Below are positions 43,880-52,644 of a stretch of DNA of 64,000 nt, piece after piece. The notes below the pieces were generated by a model, which saw only the letters and a program-made list of their open reading frames with translations, was not told the origin of the DNA and made no database searches. The position numbers and the translations under genes are program-made. How positions within the stretch are numbered: position 1 is the first letter of the stretch; each line of letters begins with the position of its first letter. This DNA comes from JAOSJL01 sp963704035 (lineage in GTDB: Bacteria; Actinomycetota; Acidimicrobiia; IMCC26256; JAOSJL01): contig CAVPGR010000004.1 of the NCBI GenBank assembly GCA_963704035.1, forward strand, positions 434,001-498,000, written 5' to 3'.

Positions 43880-44605
43880 TCAACGAGTGGCGGGATCGCG
43901 GAGATACGCCTCGACCATCCGAGCGGCGCTGTCGCGCAGGTAGGACTCGACGGCGTGCTCGGCATCGGCCGTACGGCGCGCGGTGACTGCGTCGAGGATC
44001 GCGGTGAGGCCCTCGAGCACCGCTGCGGCGGGCTCGAGCGCCGGGGTCAGTTCGTGGGTCCGACCCCCGTAGGCGGACTCGACCCAGCGGAACAGCAACG
44101 ACAGCGCCCGGTTGTGGGTGGCGTGGATGAGCAATGCGAAGAAGGCGAGGTCCGCGGCCTGGCGTTCGGCGACCGACGTCGCAGCCTCGACGCCGCGCAA
44201 CGCCTCACTCAACGCATCGAGGTCATCGCTTCGCGCCTCCTCGACCGCGAGGCGACCGATGAGCGGACCGAGCGCCTGGCGGACGTCGAGCATCTCCACG
44301 AGGAGATCGGGGCCGAGGCGCCGCACGAGTGCTTCGACCACCGCGGGGTCGGCCAGGCCGGCCGGATCACACACCACGTTGCCGCTGCCCTGACGGGTCT
44401 CGATCAGACCCATCTGCTCGAGGCGGGCCAGACCTTGGCGCAGCGACGTCCTGTTCACCCCCAGGAGGTCGACCAGATCGCGTTCGGGTGGGAGCCGGGA
44501 TCCGGGCAGGTAGACGCCATCGATGATGGCGTCGGCGATGGCGCTCGCGACCTGCTCGTCGAGGCGGAGTCGTCGAGGTTTGCGCAATTCACTCAACGGG
44601 GTCAT
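43880..44605 (-). CDS. GntR/FadR-family transcriptional regulator
   Basis: The 241-residue regulator has an N-terminal winged helix (LDEQVASAIADAIIDGVYLPGSRLPPERDLVDLLGVNRTSLRQGLARLEQMGLIETRQGSGNVV, broken here only by the line of text) and a C-terminal FCD/FadR helical domain with His ligands in ALLIHATHNRALSLLFRW. The last 22 residues repeat themselves (VESYLRDSAAR, VEAYLRDPATR). It is divergent from the GMC operon. Repeats covering its own start and the facing promoter are likely operators. FadR-type proteins usually sense fatty acids or other carboxylates. Confidence 0.9.
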   Translation of the reverse strand: MTPLSELRKPRRLRLDEQVASAIADAIIDGVYLPGSRLPPERDLVDLLGVNRTSLRQGLARLEQMGLIETRQGSGNVVCDPAGLADPAVVEALVRRLGPDLLVEMLDVRQALGPLIGRLAVEEARSDDLDALSEALRGVEAATSVAERQAADLAFFALLIHATHNRALSLLFRWVESAYGGRTHELTPALEPAAAVLEGLTAILDAVTARRTADAEHAVESYLRDSAARMVEAYLRDPATR

Positions 44606-44653
44606 TGGCTCAACTGCTCCATTGGGCTCAACTGGTTCATTGGCTCAACCAAT
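44602..44653. promoter_or_regulatory. Triple repeat operator and leader ORF at the gntR start
   Basis: On the plus strand ATTGGCTCAAC (44604), ATTGGGCTCAAC (44621) and ATTGGCTCAAC (44639) repeat with 17-18 bp spacing; the last extends to a palindrome ATTGG-CTCAA-CCAAT ending at 44653, next to an AATACT -10 candidate for the operon. On the minus strand the same repeats form a 12-codon leader ORF (MNQLSPMEQLSQ, 44640-44602) whose TGA overlaps the gntR ATG. Confidence 0.6.
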
Positions 44654-44696
44654 ACTACCCTGAAGCGAGGACCCAACAGCGCACCGGGAGGTCGCC

Positions 44697-45713
44697 GTGT
44701 CGTATTCCACGTTGTCTTCTACGTTGTCTTCGATGTTGTCGTTGGCAGCCACGCCACGGTGGACAGGCAGGCCCGGACGCATGGAGGTCTGGTACGCGAC
44801 CGTCACCGATCCCGTCACCGGCGTCGGGCTGTGGGTGCACTACGAGACGATCGCGCCCTGCGAGGAGCGCGGCGGCGAGCCCTACGGCCACGGCTGGGTG
44901 AGCGTGTTCCCGGTCCACGGCCCGCCGGTGACCGGACGCTTCGGTCCGTCGCCGGTGCAGCCACCCGGAGTCGACGGCCCCTGGTTCGCCACTGATGTTG
45001 CCCGCGCCGAGGCCAACCACTGGACGGGTACCGCAGGTGCGATCTCGTGGAAGCTGGGCTGGCAGAACTCCTCGGATCCGCTGTGGACGTTCCCGAAGAT
45101 CGCGTGGTCACGGGAACTACTGCCCGGCGCCCAGACCGTCGTGGCGCCGACCGCGACATTCACCGGCACGGTCGACGTCGCCGGAACCGTCCATCGCTTC
45201 GACGGTGGTCGAGGCGGCGTGTCGCACATCTACAGCCACGGCAACGCCAAGCGCTGGGTCTGGCTGCACGCCGACCTCGGCGGCGACGACGTACTCGAGA
45301 TCGTGAGCGCGGTCTCCCAGTCGCCCGTCTTGAACAGGCTTCCGGCCATGGCGTTCCTGCGGCTACGGATCGGCGGAGAGGACTGGCCGTCGGGTCCGTT
45401 GCCGGCGTTGCGGACCACGACCGAGATCACGCTCCCCCGCTGGACGGTGGCGGGTCGCATCGGCCGGCGACGCATCCGCGTCGCGGTGGACCAGCCGGAG
45501 GACCGCTGTGTAGCCCTCGAGTACGTCGACCCCGACGGCGAGGAGGCCGTGTGCACCAACACGGAGCGAGCCGATGTGGAGATCACACTCGACAAGCGCG
45601 AAGGAGGCAGGTGGGTGAGCGAACGGGCGTGGTCGCTGCACGGTACCGGCCACGCCGAGGTCGGGCTGCGCGCACCCCACGCACCTTCGATCAACGAGAG
45701 GACACAACCGTGA
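44697..45713 (+). CDS. Hypothetical protein, possibly CrtC/AttH lipocalin-like
   Basis: The 338-residue protein heads the GMC operon. I do not firmly recognise it. The body has two halves of beta-rich sequence: MEVWYATVTDPVTGVGLWVHYETIAP, then GWVSVFPVHGPPVTGRFGP, and later HGNAKRWVWLHADLGGDDVLEIVSAVS and GEDWPSGPLPAL. These recall the carotenoid 1,2-hydratase (CrtC)/AttH or tocopherol-cyclase-like double lipocalin fold, which acts on lipids. The N-terminus is a short TLSS repeat. GTG 44697 follows GGGAGG; ATG at 44781 would remove the repeat. Its stop overlaps the next start. Confidence 0.7.
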   Translation: MSYSTLSSTLSSMLSLAATPRWTGRPGRMEVWYATVTDPVTGVGLWVHYETIAPCEERGGEPYGHGWVSVFPVHGPPVTGRFGPSPVQPPGVDGPWFATDVARAEANHWTGTAGAISWKLGWQNSSDPLWTFPKIAWSRELLPGAQTVVAPTATFTGTVDVAGTVHRFDGGRGGVSHIYSHGNAKRWVWLHADLGGDDVLEIVSAVSQSPVLNRLPAMAFLRLRIGGEDWPSGPLPALRTTTEITLPRWTVAGRIGRRRIRVAVDQPEDRCVALEYVDPDGEEAVCTNTERADVEITLDKREGGRWVSERAWSLHGTGHAEVGLRAPHAPSINERTQP

Positions 45714-46147
45714 GCTTCCTGTTGGACCCACCGATGCTGGTCGCTTCAGGCGTGCTGATCGAACGAGTGATGCCCGAGGAGAAACGCGACCTGGCAGAGG
45801 CCGCGACGATGGGCACCTTCATCGGGATCTCCGTCGCCCTCTACCTCGAAGCGCCCGGCCTGGGGATGTTCTGGAAGCCGTTCGGCTCCGCCAACGGCCG
45901 CGACTTCATGGTCAACAGCGGGGTGTTCAGCGTGAACACCGACGAGGCAGGTTGGACAACCGATGTTGTGTCAGCCGCGATCTACGCCACCTACCCGCTG
46001 TTCTTGAAACTCGGTCGACGCATCGGACGCCGTAGCGCGGCTCGATCGGTGTCCCCACCACCCGTCGCCCCGCCACCCGTTGCCCCGCCACCTTCCCCCA
46101 TCGACACCACACAGGTTGCTGCGGCAGCGACGCCGGCACTCCGCTGA
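45710..46147 (+). CDS. Small putative membrane protein with Pro-rich tail
   Basis: The 145-residue protein has MGTFIGISVALYLEAPGLGMFW as a likely membrane segment and a C-terminus with the repeat PPPVAPPPVAPPPSP. It starts with GTG in a GTGA overlap with the previous stop, and its TGA shares a base with the following ATG (TGATG). No known family recognised. The tight coupling to the GMC oxidoreductase implies a shared function, perhaps membrane recruitment. Confidence 0.72.
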   Translation: MSFLLDPPMLVASGVLIERVMPEEKRDLAEAATMGTFIGISVALYLEAPGLGMFWKPFGSANGRDFMVNSGVFSVNTDEAGWTTDVVSAAIYATYPLFLKLGRRIGRRSAARSVSPPPVAPPPVAPPPSPIDTTQVAAAATPALR

Positions 46148-48030
46148 TGCTCACCCGCCTGGCGCGGCGCAGCACCGAGGCGGTCTGTTCCGCACTGCTG
46201 CCACCCGAGGCGGGCGGGCCGGCGCCCCCTGACGCCGCCGATGATCTCGACCGCTACCTCGCTCAGCTACCGCCGGTCGTCGCCCGGGGCGTCCGCGCCG
46301 GCTTCGTCGGAATCGCCGCCGCAGCACGCGCCACGACCCACCGGCCGCTGGGCGACCTCGACATCGATGCTCGGGCGCGCGTCCTCGCGCAAATCGCCGG
46401 TGTACGTCCCGAGCTCGCCATGGCCCTCGACAGCCTGAAGACCATCGTGCTGCTCTCCCACGGCGCCGCCGGCAACGCCGATGAGATGCACCAGCGTGCA
46501 ATGCGATTCCCGGCGGCCCGACCCGACGCGGAGATGGACGTCACGTCCTCGCTCGACGAGATGAGCGTGGTGCGCTGTGACGCGGTCGTTGTCGGATCCG
46601 GCGCCGGTGGCGCGTTCGCGGCTCGTACCCTGGCGCGCGCCGGATTCGAGGTCGTGATCCTCGAAGAGGGCCGCCGTTGGAAGGTCGCCGACTTCCGTGA
46701 CGGCCACCCGATCGACCGCTTCGCCGGCTTGTACCGCGACGGGGGAACGACCGTCGCCCTCGGGCGACCGCCGGTCGTCCTCCCCATCGGCCGGGCGGTC
46801 GGCGGCACGACCGTCGTCAACTCGGGCACCTGCTATCGACCCCCCACCCACGTCCAGCAGCGGTGGCGGGATGATGACGGACTCGCGCTGGCCGACCCCG
46901 ACGCGCTCGCCCCGTATCTCGACGACGTCGAGGAGACACTGCAGGTGGGTCCGGTCCCTCCGTCGGTCATGGGCCGCAACGGCACGCTGCTGCTCACCGG
47001 CGCGGCGGACAAGGGCTGGACCTCGCACCCGATCACACGCAACGCGCCGGACTGCGTCGGATCGTGCCAGTGCAGCATCGGGTGTCCACGCAACGCCAAG
47101 TTCGGCGTGCACCTCAATGCGCTGCCGCAGGCATGCGATGCCGGAGCGAGAATCATCTCCCACGCCCGGGTCACCGCGGTGCTGCACCGAGGCGGGCGAG
47201 CCACCGGTGTGGCGGTCAGGCGTCCCGACGGATCGGCACTCGAGGTGCACGCGGACACCGTCGTGGTCGCGGCGGGCGCCGCGGAGACCCCGGCGCTGCT
47301 GTGGCGCAGTTCGCTCGGCGACCATCCCCGCGTCGGGAGGAACCTGAGCCTGCATCCCGCGCTCGGTCTGGCGGGACGTTTCCCCGAACCGGTGGTCGCC
47401 TGGGAGGGCGTCCTGCAGAGCGCGGCGGTCGACGAGCTGCACCGCGAGCACGGCATCCTCATCGAGGCGACGGCCACGCCTCCGGGCATGGGGTCGATGG
47501 TCCTTCCCGGCTACGGACGCACGCTCGTACGTCGACTGGCCGACGCCGACCACATCGGCGTGTTCGGGGCGATGATCGCCGACGAACCGTCGGGCCGGGT
47601 CCTGGGTCGGCGGCTCGGGGGGCGGCTCCGTAGGCCCTTGTTGCGCTACGACCTGAGCCGGCGCGACACCGATCGGCTCGTGCACGCGGTGGGGGCCATG
47701 GGCCGCCTGATGTTCGCCGCGGGGGCGGAGGAGGTGCTGACCGCGCTGCCGAACGCGCCGTCGGTGCGCACCGTCGTCGAGCTCGACGACACCCTCACAT
47801 CGGTCGACCCGCTGAATCTGCATGTGGCCGCGTTCCACCCGACCGGCACCGCAGCCGCCGGTTCCGACGACCAGCGATCGCCGGTCGACGAATGCGGTCG
47901 TCTCCGCGGCACCACCGGCGTGTGGGTGGCCGACGCGACGGTCCTGCCGAGCTGCCCCGAAGTGAACCCGCAGGTGTCGATCATGGCGCTCGCACTGGCC
48001 ATCGCCGACGGGATCGTGACAACGGTGTAG
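46147..48030 (+). CDS. GMC-family oxidoreductase (long-chain alcohol/sterol oxidase-like), copy 1
   Basis: This 627-residue flavoprotein has the FAD-binding CDAVVVGSGAGGAFAARTLARAGFEVVILEEG at about residue 140, the GMC loop GRAVGGTTVVNSGTCYRPP, a cysteine cluster DCVGSCQCSIGCPRNAKFGVH, and the C-terminal active site AAFHPTGTAAAGSD and VNPQVSIMALALAIADGI. The Cys cluster and N-terminal helical region recall long-chain fatty alcohol oxidases (FAO). Substrate is probably a lipophilic alcohol. It is paralogous to the next gene and co-translated with the small protein upstream. Confidence 0.9.
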   Translation: MLTRLARRSTEAVCSALLPPEAGGPAPPDAADDLDRYLAQLPPVVARGVRAGFVGIAAAARATTHRPLGDLDIDARARVLAQIAGVRPELAMALDSLKTIVLLSHGAAGNADEMHQRAMRFPAARPDAEMDVTSSLDEMSVVRCDAVVVGSGAGGAFAARTLARAGFEVVILEEGRRWKVADFRDGHPIDRFAGLYRDGGTTVALGRPPVVLPIGRAVGGTTVVNSGTCYRPPTHVQQRWRDDDGLALADPDALAPYLDDVEETLQVGPVPPSVMGRNGTLLLTGAADKGWTSHPITRNAPDCVGSCQCSIGCPRNAKFGVHLNALPQACDAGARIISHARVTAVLHRGGRATGVAVRRPDGSALEVHADTVVVAAGAAETPALLWRSSLGDHPRVGRNLSLHPALGLAGRFPEPVVAWEGVLQSAAVDELHREHGILIEATATPPGMGSMVLPGYGRTLVRRLADADHIGVFGAMIADEPSGRVLGRRLGGRLRRPLLRYDLSRRDTDRLVHAVGAMGRLMFAAGAEEVLTALPNAPSVRTVVELDDTLTSVDPLNLHVAAFHPTGTAAAGSDDQRSPVDECGRLRGTTGVWVADATVLPSCPEVNPQVSIMALALAIADGIVTTV

Positions 48031-48070
48031 AGGAGTACGAGGAGTAGACAGAGGAGCAGGAGGAGGAGAG
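48031..48070 (+). promoter_or_regulatory. GAGGAG-rich spacer with strong ribosome site
   Basis: The 40-base gap between the two GMC genes is almost all purine and repeats GAGGAG-like units five times, ending AGGAGGAGAGGTG at the GTG start. Multiple Shine-Dalgarno-like sequences in a row are unusual. Confidence 0.6.
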
Positions 48071-50026
48071 GTGGGTGACACGACGGGATCGACCGGGCGT
48101 GGCCGTGAGTTGACGGGCTTCGAGCGGCGGGCGCTACGGGCCATCTGCGACGCCATCGTGCCGCCCGGGGGAGCCATCGCCGAGGGAGCGTTGGAACTGG
48201 GTGTACCCGAAGGGATCGAACGGTGGATCGCTTCGTTCTCACCGTCCTCCCGTCAGATGATCCGGGCGATGCTGGTGGGCTACGACCTCACGCCGTTGTT
48301 GTCACGGCGGCCACGGCCTTTCACCCGCCTCACGCCGACCGAGCAGGTTGAGTGGGTGGACGCCAGCGCGCACAGCCGGAACCGGGCGCGGCGAGAGACG
48401 TTCACCGCGTTGCAGACGATCGTGCAGATCGCCTACGCCTCCCACCCGCGGGTGGCCGAGGCGATCGGCTACGACGGCTCTCCCCTCGTACCGATGGGCG
48501 GACCTGTCGAGCCCGTCGAGCTCCCGATGAGCACCTGGCCCGACGTTCCGGCGTTCATGGAGGTCGACGTCGTGATCGTGGGCAGCGGCGCCGGCGGCGC
48601 GGTCACCGCCGACACCCTCGCCCGCGCCGGGTTCCGTGTGGCGGTGATCGAGGAAGGTGGTGCCTACCGGGCGGTCGAGGAAGCAACCGACCGTCCGGTG
48701 GAGCGCATGCTGCGCCACTACCGCGACAACGGCCTCACCTTCGCCATGGGATCACCCATGATCTCGCTGCCGATGGGGCGAGCCGTCGGTGGCACCACCA
48801 CCGTCAACTCGGGGACCTGCTTCCGCACACCCGACGACGTACTGCACAACTGGGAGCGCAGAGGAATCACAGGCGTCTCGCCGGAGGCCATGGCACCGAT
48901 CTTCGACGAGGTGGAGGAGGTGCTCGGGGTGACCCCCGTGCCCGAGGCGGTGCTCGGCGCCAACGGGTCCGTCGCCCGCCGTGGGGCCGAGGCCCTCGGC
49001 TGGTCGGGCGGACCCATCCGGCGCAACATCCGGGGCTGTCACGGCCACGGTGCCTGCGGTTTCGGCTGTCCGATCGACGCCAAGCAGGGAATGCACGTGA
49101 CGTACCTTCCCCGTGCCGTCGCGTCAGGCGCAGAAATCGTCGCACACGCCCGCGTGCGGGAGATCACGATCGAGGGTGGTCGGGCCGTCGGAGTCGTCGC
49201 CGAGGTTCGCGATCCCGCGACCGGTGATCGACGAGGTGAGCTTCGTGTGAGGGCCCGTTCCACCGTGCTCGCCGCCGGTGCGGTCCACACGGCCGCTCTG
49301 CTGATGCACCAGAAGCTGGCCGGTTCCTCGGGTCAGCTGGGGCGGAACCTGGTGATCCATCCCGGTGCGGGTACCAGCGCTTTGTTCGAAGAGGACCTCT
49401 CGGCGTGGCGCGGCACCATGCAGAGTTGGTACGTCGATGAGCATCTGGCCGATGGCGTGCTGTTGGAGGCCACGTTCCCTCCGCCCGGGCTCGGCTACTC
49501 GGCCGGCTCGCTTCCCGGTTGGGGACGCCACAAGGACCTGTTCCGGCTGTACCCGAAGGTGGCCTCGATGGGTTCGATCTGCAGCGACGAGGGCAATGGC
49601 CGGGTGCGACCTGTCCGCGGTGGTGCACTGGTGCGCTACGGGCTGTCGACCCGCGACGCCCGCCGCGTGCTCGAAGGCATCGCCCGGTCCGCCGAGCTGT
49701 TCTTCGCCGCCGGGGCGAAAGAGGTGTACCCGATGCTGCCGGGGCTGGAGTCGATCTCCTCGGAAAAGGAGGTCGACCACATCCGTCGCGGACGCTGGAA
49801 ACGTTCGGAGATGCACGTCTCCGCCTACCACCCGATGGGCACGGCCCGGATGGGCGGTGACCCGTCGAGCTCGGTGGTCAACCCGTGGGGTGGAACGTGG
49901 GACGTGCCCGGGCTGTGGGTGCTCGACGGTTCCATGCTGCCGTCGTCCACCCACGTGAACCCGCAGATCACGATCATGGCGATGGCCGCGCGGGGAGCGG
50001 ATCGCCTGGCCGACACGTTGAGCTGA
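48071..50026 (+). CDS. GMC-family oxidoreductase (long-chain alcohol/sterol oxidase-like), copy 2
   Basis: This 651-residue flavoprotein is parallel to copy 1. The helical N-terminal domain (FERRALRAICDAIVPPG) resembles the gluconate-dehydrogenase small-subunit-like part seen in FAO enzymes. Next come VDVVIVGSGAGGAVTADTLARAGFRVAVIEEG, GRAVGGTTTVNSGTCFRTP, the cysteine cluster GCHGHGACGFGCPIDAKQGMH, and AYHPMGTARMGGDP followed by HVNPQITIMAMAARGADRL. The active-site His is in HPMGT. The start is a GTG after a GGAGGAGAGG run. It probably oxidises a lipid or sterol alcohol. Confidence 0.92.
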   Translation: MGDTTGSTGRGRELTGFERRALRAICDAIVPPGGAIAEGALELGVPEGIERWIASFSPSSRQMIRAMLVGYDLTPLLSRRPRPFTRLTPTEQVEWVDASAHSRNRARRETFTALQTIVQIAYASHPRVAEAIGYDGSPLVPMGGPVEPVELPMSTWPDVPAFMEVDVVIVGSGAGGAVTADTLARAGFRVAVIEEGGAYRAVEEATDRPVERMLRHYRDNGLTFAMGSPMISLPMGRAVGGTTTVNSGTCFRTPDDVLHNWERRGITGVSPEAMAPIFDEVEEVLGVTPVPEAVLGANGSVARRGAEALGWSGGPIRRNIRGCHGHGACGFGCPIDAKQGMHVTYLPRAVASGAEIVAHARVREITIEGGRAVGVVAEVRDPATGDRRGELRVRARSTVLAAGAVHTAALLMHQKLAGSSGQLGRNLVIHPGAGTSALFEEDLSAWRGTMQSWYVDEHLADGVLLEATFPPPGLGYSAGSLPGWGRHKDLFRLYPKVASMGSICSDEGNGRVRPVRGGALVRYGLSTRDARRVLEGIARSAELFFAAGAKEVYPMLPGLESISSEKEVDHIRRGRWKRSEMHVSAYHPMGTARMGGDPSSSVVNPWGGTWDVPGLWVLDGSMLPSSTHVNPQITIMAMAARGADRLADTLS

Positions 50027-50050
50027 CAGGTCGAGCTGACATGACAGCGG

Positions 50051-50096
50051 GCTGACGTGACAACGGCTGACATGACAACGACTGACATGACAAACG
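50051..50096 (+). repeat. 15-bp repeats containing successive start codons
   Basis: GCTGACGTGACAACG, GCTGACATGACAACG and ACTGACATGACAAACG follow one another, with two degraded copies upstream over the GMC stop. Each unit holds a start codon in the same frame (50057, 50072, 50087). Confidence 0.8.
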
Positions 50097-51055
50097 GTGG
50101 AGCGCAGCTACGACGGGTGCTGGTGGTGGTGAACACGGCAGCGCGCGGTGGGGCCGCCGACATCGTCGACGACGTGCAGCACCGCTGTCGGGAGTCGGGC
50201 TGCGAGCCCGTGACCGTCGTGCCGGCGGGACGCCGACGTGCGGTGAGCGAGATCCGGGCCGCGCTGGCAGATGACGGGCCGTGGCACGCCCTGATCGCCG
50301 TCGGTGGCGACGGCACCGTTCGCACCTGCGCCGAGGCTGCGGCGGGAGGAGATGTGCCGATGGCCAACGTGCCGGCCGGCACGGGGAACTCGCTGTACCG
50401 GGCTCTCTGGGAGGATCGGCCATGGTCCGACGTGCTGGGCGAGGCGCTCGGCGGCTCGATCCCCGGTGATGCGGTCCGGGTCCGACAGGTCGACCTGCTC
50501 CGGGTCACGGGCGGCACCTCGGAGTTGGTGGCCACGTCCATGCTCGGAGCAAGTGCCGGACTCGTCGCCGAGGTGGTGCGCGCCAGCGAGGAGCTGACCG
50601 GAGTGTCGGGTCGGGAGCGGTACTCCTCTGCGATCGGCCCCGCACTCGAGGCCCACGTCCCCTTTCCCGCCCGGGTCACTCTCGACGGAGAGGTTCTCAC
50701 CGAGGGCCCTGTGTCGCTGGTCGCGGTGGGTGGGGCTCGGCACCGCTCGGGGACCCTCCAGCTGCTGCCCCGTTCCGTGCTCGACGACGGACTGTTGGAT
50801 GTGTGCGTGGTCTGCGGCGTCGACGCGGACGCATTCATCGAGCTGGCCGGCGCGGTGGCGGCGGGTGAGCACGTCGGTCGCGAAGGGGTCGACTACGCGC
50901 AGGGGCGCGGGGTCGTCATCGAGCGCACCGACGGCGCGTGGCTGCCCTTCGAGTCCGATGGCGACCTGTGGCCCGTCGCCGAGCACTCCGTCACGATCGA
51001 GGTCGTGGCCCCGGCCGTGCCGATGCTGGCACCCCCGAAATCCGTCGCCGGCTGA
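50072..51055 (+). CDS. Diacylglycerol/sphingosine kinase-family lipid kinase
   Basis: The 327-residue kinase has the catalytic-domain VLVVVNTAARGGAADIVDDV, the nucleotide loop ALIAVGGDGTVRTCAEAA, VPAGTGNSLYRALW and, in the C-terminal lobe, DDGLLDVCVVCGVDADAF. This is the DAGK_cat family (DgkB, YegS, sphingosine kinase). It would phosphorylate a lipid hydroxyl, which fits the oxidoreductases upstream. The start is uncertain among GTG 50057, ATG 50072 and ATG 50087, all inside repeats. It closes the operon and converges with the MmgE/PrpD gene, seven bases away. Confidence 0.88.
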   Translation: MTTTDMTNGGAQLRRVLVVVNTAARGGAADIVDDVQHRCRESGCEPVTVVPAGRRRAVSEIRAALADDGPWHALIAVGGDGTVRTCAEAAAGGDVPMANVPAGTGNSLYRALWEDRPWSDVLGEALGGSIPGDAVRVRQVDLLRVTGGTSELVATSMLGASAGLVAEVVRASEELTGVSGRERYSSAIGPALEAHVPFPARVTLDGEVLTEGPVSLVAVGGARHRSGTLQLLPRSVLDDGLLDVCVVCGVDADAFIELAGAVAAGEHVGREGVDYAQGRGVVIERTDGAWLPFESDGDLWPVAEHSVTIEVVAPAVPMLAPPKSVAG

Positions 51056-51062
51056 ACCGCGA

Positions 51063-52541
51063 TCAGGAAAGGGCGGCGTCGAGCAGCCCGGCGACGTCGT
51101 CGGTGGACAGGTCTTCGAGGTGGGCGATCGCGTCCGCCATCGACACGGAGCCTCCGCAGGCCAGGAACTTCTCGCGCGTGAGCCGAGGGTGGTCGACTCG
51201 CCCGGCGGGGCCGACCGCGCCGATGGGGATCTCGCAGGACTCCTCCAGTACCCGACCGTCGTGGAGGTGCACCTCCACGCGCCCGCCGATCGCTTTGTCG
51301 GCGTCCGAGAAGTCGAGCGCCGGCAGCTCCAGCTCGGTTGCCAGCTCTGCTGCCAGCTCGGCAGCCGCCGCTCCTCCCTGGGAAACGAGCCATGCCCGGG
51401 CCCGCTCGGGTCCGGCCTGGCGGAGTGCCTCGCCGAGCGGAGCGGTGGCCAGCAGGGAGCGTCGGGTGATGTCGTCGTCGTGGTCGACCCGCACCTTGGT
51501 GGCCAGATCCCAACGCTCGGAATCCTCCAGGCCTGGCGCGCAGAAGTCGCGGTGGGTGAGTCCGCCGGTCAGCAGAGCCGACGCCACGCTGTAGCCCATC
51601 GAGAAGTTGAGTGCGGCGACGCTCGAGTCGGCGCCGTTCACATAGGCGGCGGCGCGCAGGTCGATCGCAAGCGTGAGGATGCCTGCGCGCACGATCACCT
51701 CGCGCACCTCCTCGGCGCGCAGCGCAGGTAGGTGACGGTGCAGCGCCACAGCGCAGTCGATGGCCGGGTCGAGGTACGCGCAGCCCGGATACACCTTGAA
51801 CGACGTGGTCTCGGTGTGCCACCGCTCCCCCAGGCCCGCCACCGCTGCCTCGGGTAGCGGCTCGGTGGCGAAGTGGGTGAGGAAGCCCTCGGGGTGCTCG
51901 AGGATGTCGGACGCACCCCGCAGCCCGGCGGCTGCGGCGTCGCAGGCGTCGAGACCCGTGCCCACAGGCACCGACGCGGTGAACACCTTGGCGTCGCTGC
52001 CGAGGAAGGCGCGGTGCGCCGACCAGGGCGGAGCGGCGAGCGCGAGCCCCCACGCGTTCACCCACGTCTCCGGTGGGGCTTGTTCCGCGTGGAGCCGGGC
52101 CGCCGGCGCTCCCACGAGATGGGCATGCGCGGCGGTCTGGCCCCGGTGGGGTCCGAGCGTCGCCGACGCGGTGACCCTGGCCGCACACTCACCGGCAGCG
52201 ACCACCGCCGCCAGCAGTGAGAATCCGTCGAGGCCGAGAGGGGCGGCGTAGGCAAGCGGCACGTTGACAGAGGAGTGGGTGACATGTCCGGCATAGACGG
52301 TGTCGTCGTAGTCGAGGGCCATCGTGAGCGAGGCCAAGACGGTCGCGGCGCGGTGCGGATCCGGCTGCGTGGGTGCGCCGAAGGCCGTCACCACCTTCTG
52401 ACCGAGGGGATGGTCGAGGAGGGCGCGAGCCGCGGCGAGCTGGGAAAGCACCTGGCTTCGGGCATACGCAACCACACGGTCGGGTACGTCGTCGAGGGTC
52501 ATCGTGCTCGCCCAGGCCGCGAGCTCCTCGGTGAGGGTCAT
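51063..52541 (-). CDS. MmgE/PrpD-family protein
   Basis: The 492-residue protein matches the 2-methylcitrate dehydratase/iminodisuccinate epimerase fold: LTEELAAWASTMTLDDVPDRVVAYARSQVLSQLA at the start, YDDTVYAGHVTHSSVNVPLAYA, TSFKVYPGCAYLDPAIDCAV in the middle and VRVDHDDD later. Members dehydrate 2-methylcitrate or act on other hydroxyacids. The frame is open upstream, but the chosen ATG gives the family start. It is separated by 103 bases from the MOSC gene on the same strand. Confidence 0.88.
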   Translation of the reverse strand: MTLTEELAAWASTMTLDDVPDRVVAYARSQVLSQLAAARALLDHPLGQKVVTAFGAPTQPDPHRAATVLASLTMALDYDDTVYAGHVTHSSVNVPLAYAAPLGLDGFSLLAAVVAAGECAARVTASATLGPHRGQTAAHAHLVGAPAARLHAEQAPPETWVNAWGLALAAPPWSAHRAFLGSDAKVFTASVPVGTGLDACDAAAAGLRGASDILEHPEGFLTHFATEPLPEAAVAGLGERWHTETTSFKVYPGCAYLDPAIDCAVALHRHLPALRAEEVREVIVRAGILTLAIDLRAAAYVNGADSSVAALNFSMGYSVASALLTGGLTHRDFCAPGLEDSERWDLATKVRVDHDDDITRRSLLATAPLGEALRQAGPERARAWLVSQGGAAAAELAAELATELELPALDFSDADKAIGGRVEVHLHDGRVLEESCEIPIGAVGPAGRVDHPRLTREKFLACGGSVSMADAIAHLEDLSTDDVAGLLDAALS

Positions 52542-52644
52542 CGCTGGGAAGCCTATGTGGCGCTCGACGACCGCTATCGCGCCGAGCGGAGGTCGGCGAG
52601 GTCGCCGGCGACCCCGAACCTTCGCAGTTACCTCGGTGGCCCGG

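Noticed and set aside
46267..48177. Long antisense open frame opposite the first GMC oxidoreductase
   Set aside because: High-GC third-position bias opens antisense frames. The plus-strand gene has FAD and active-site motifs, and this frame has none.
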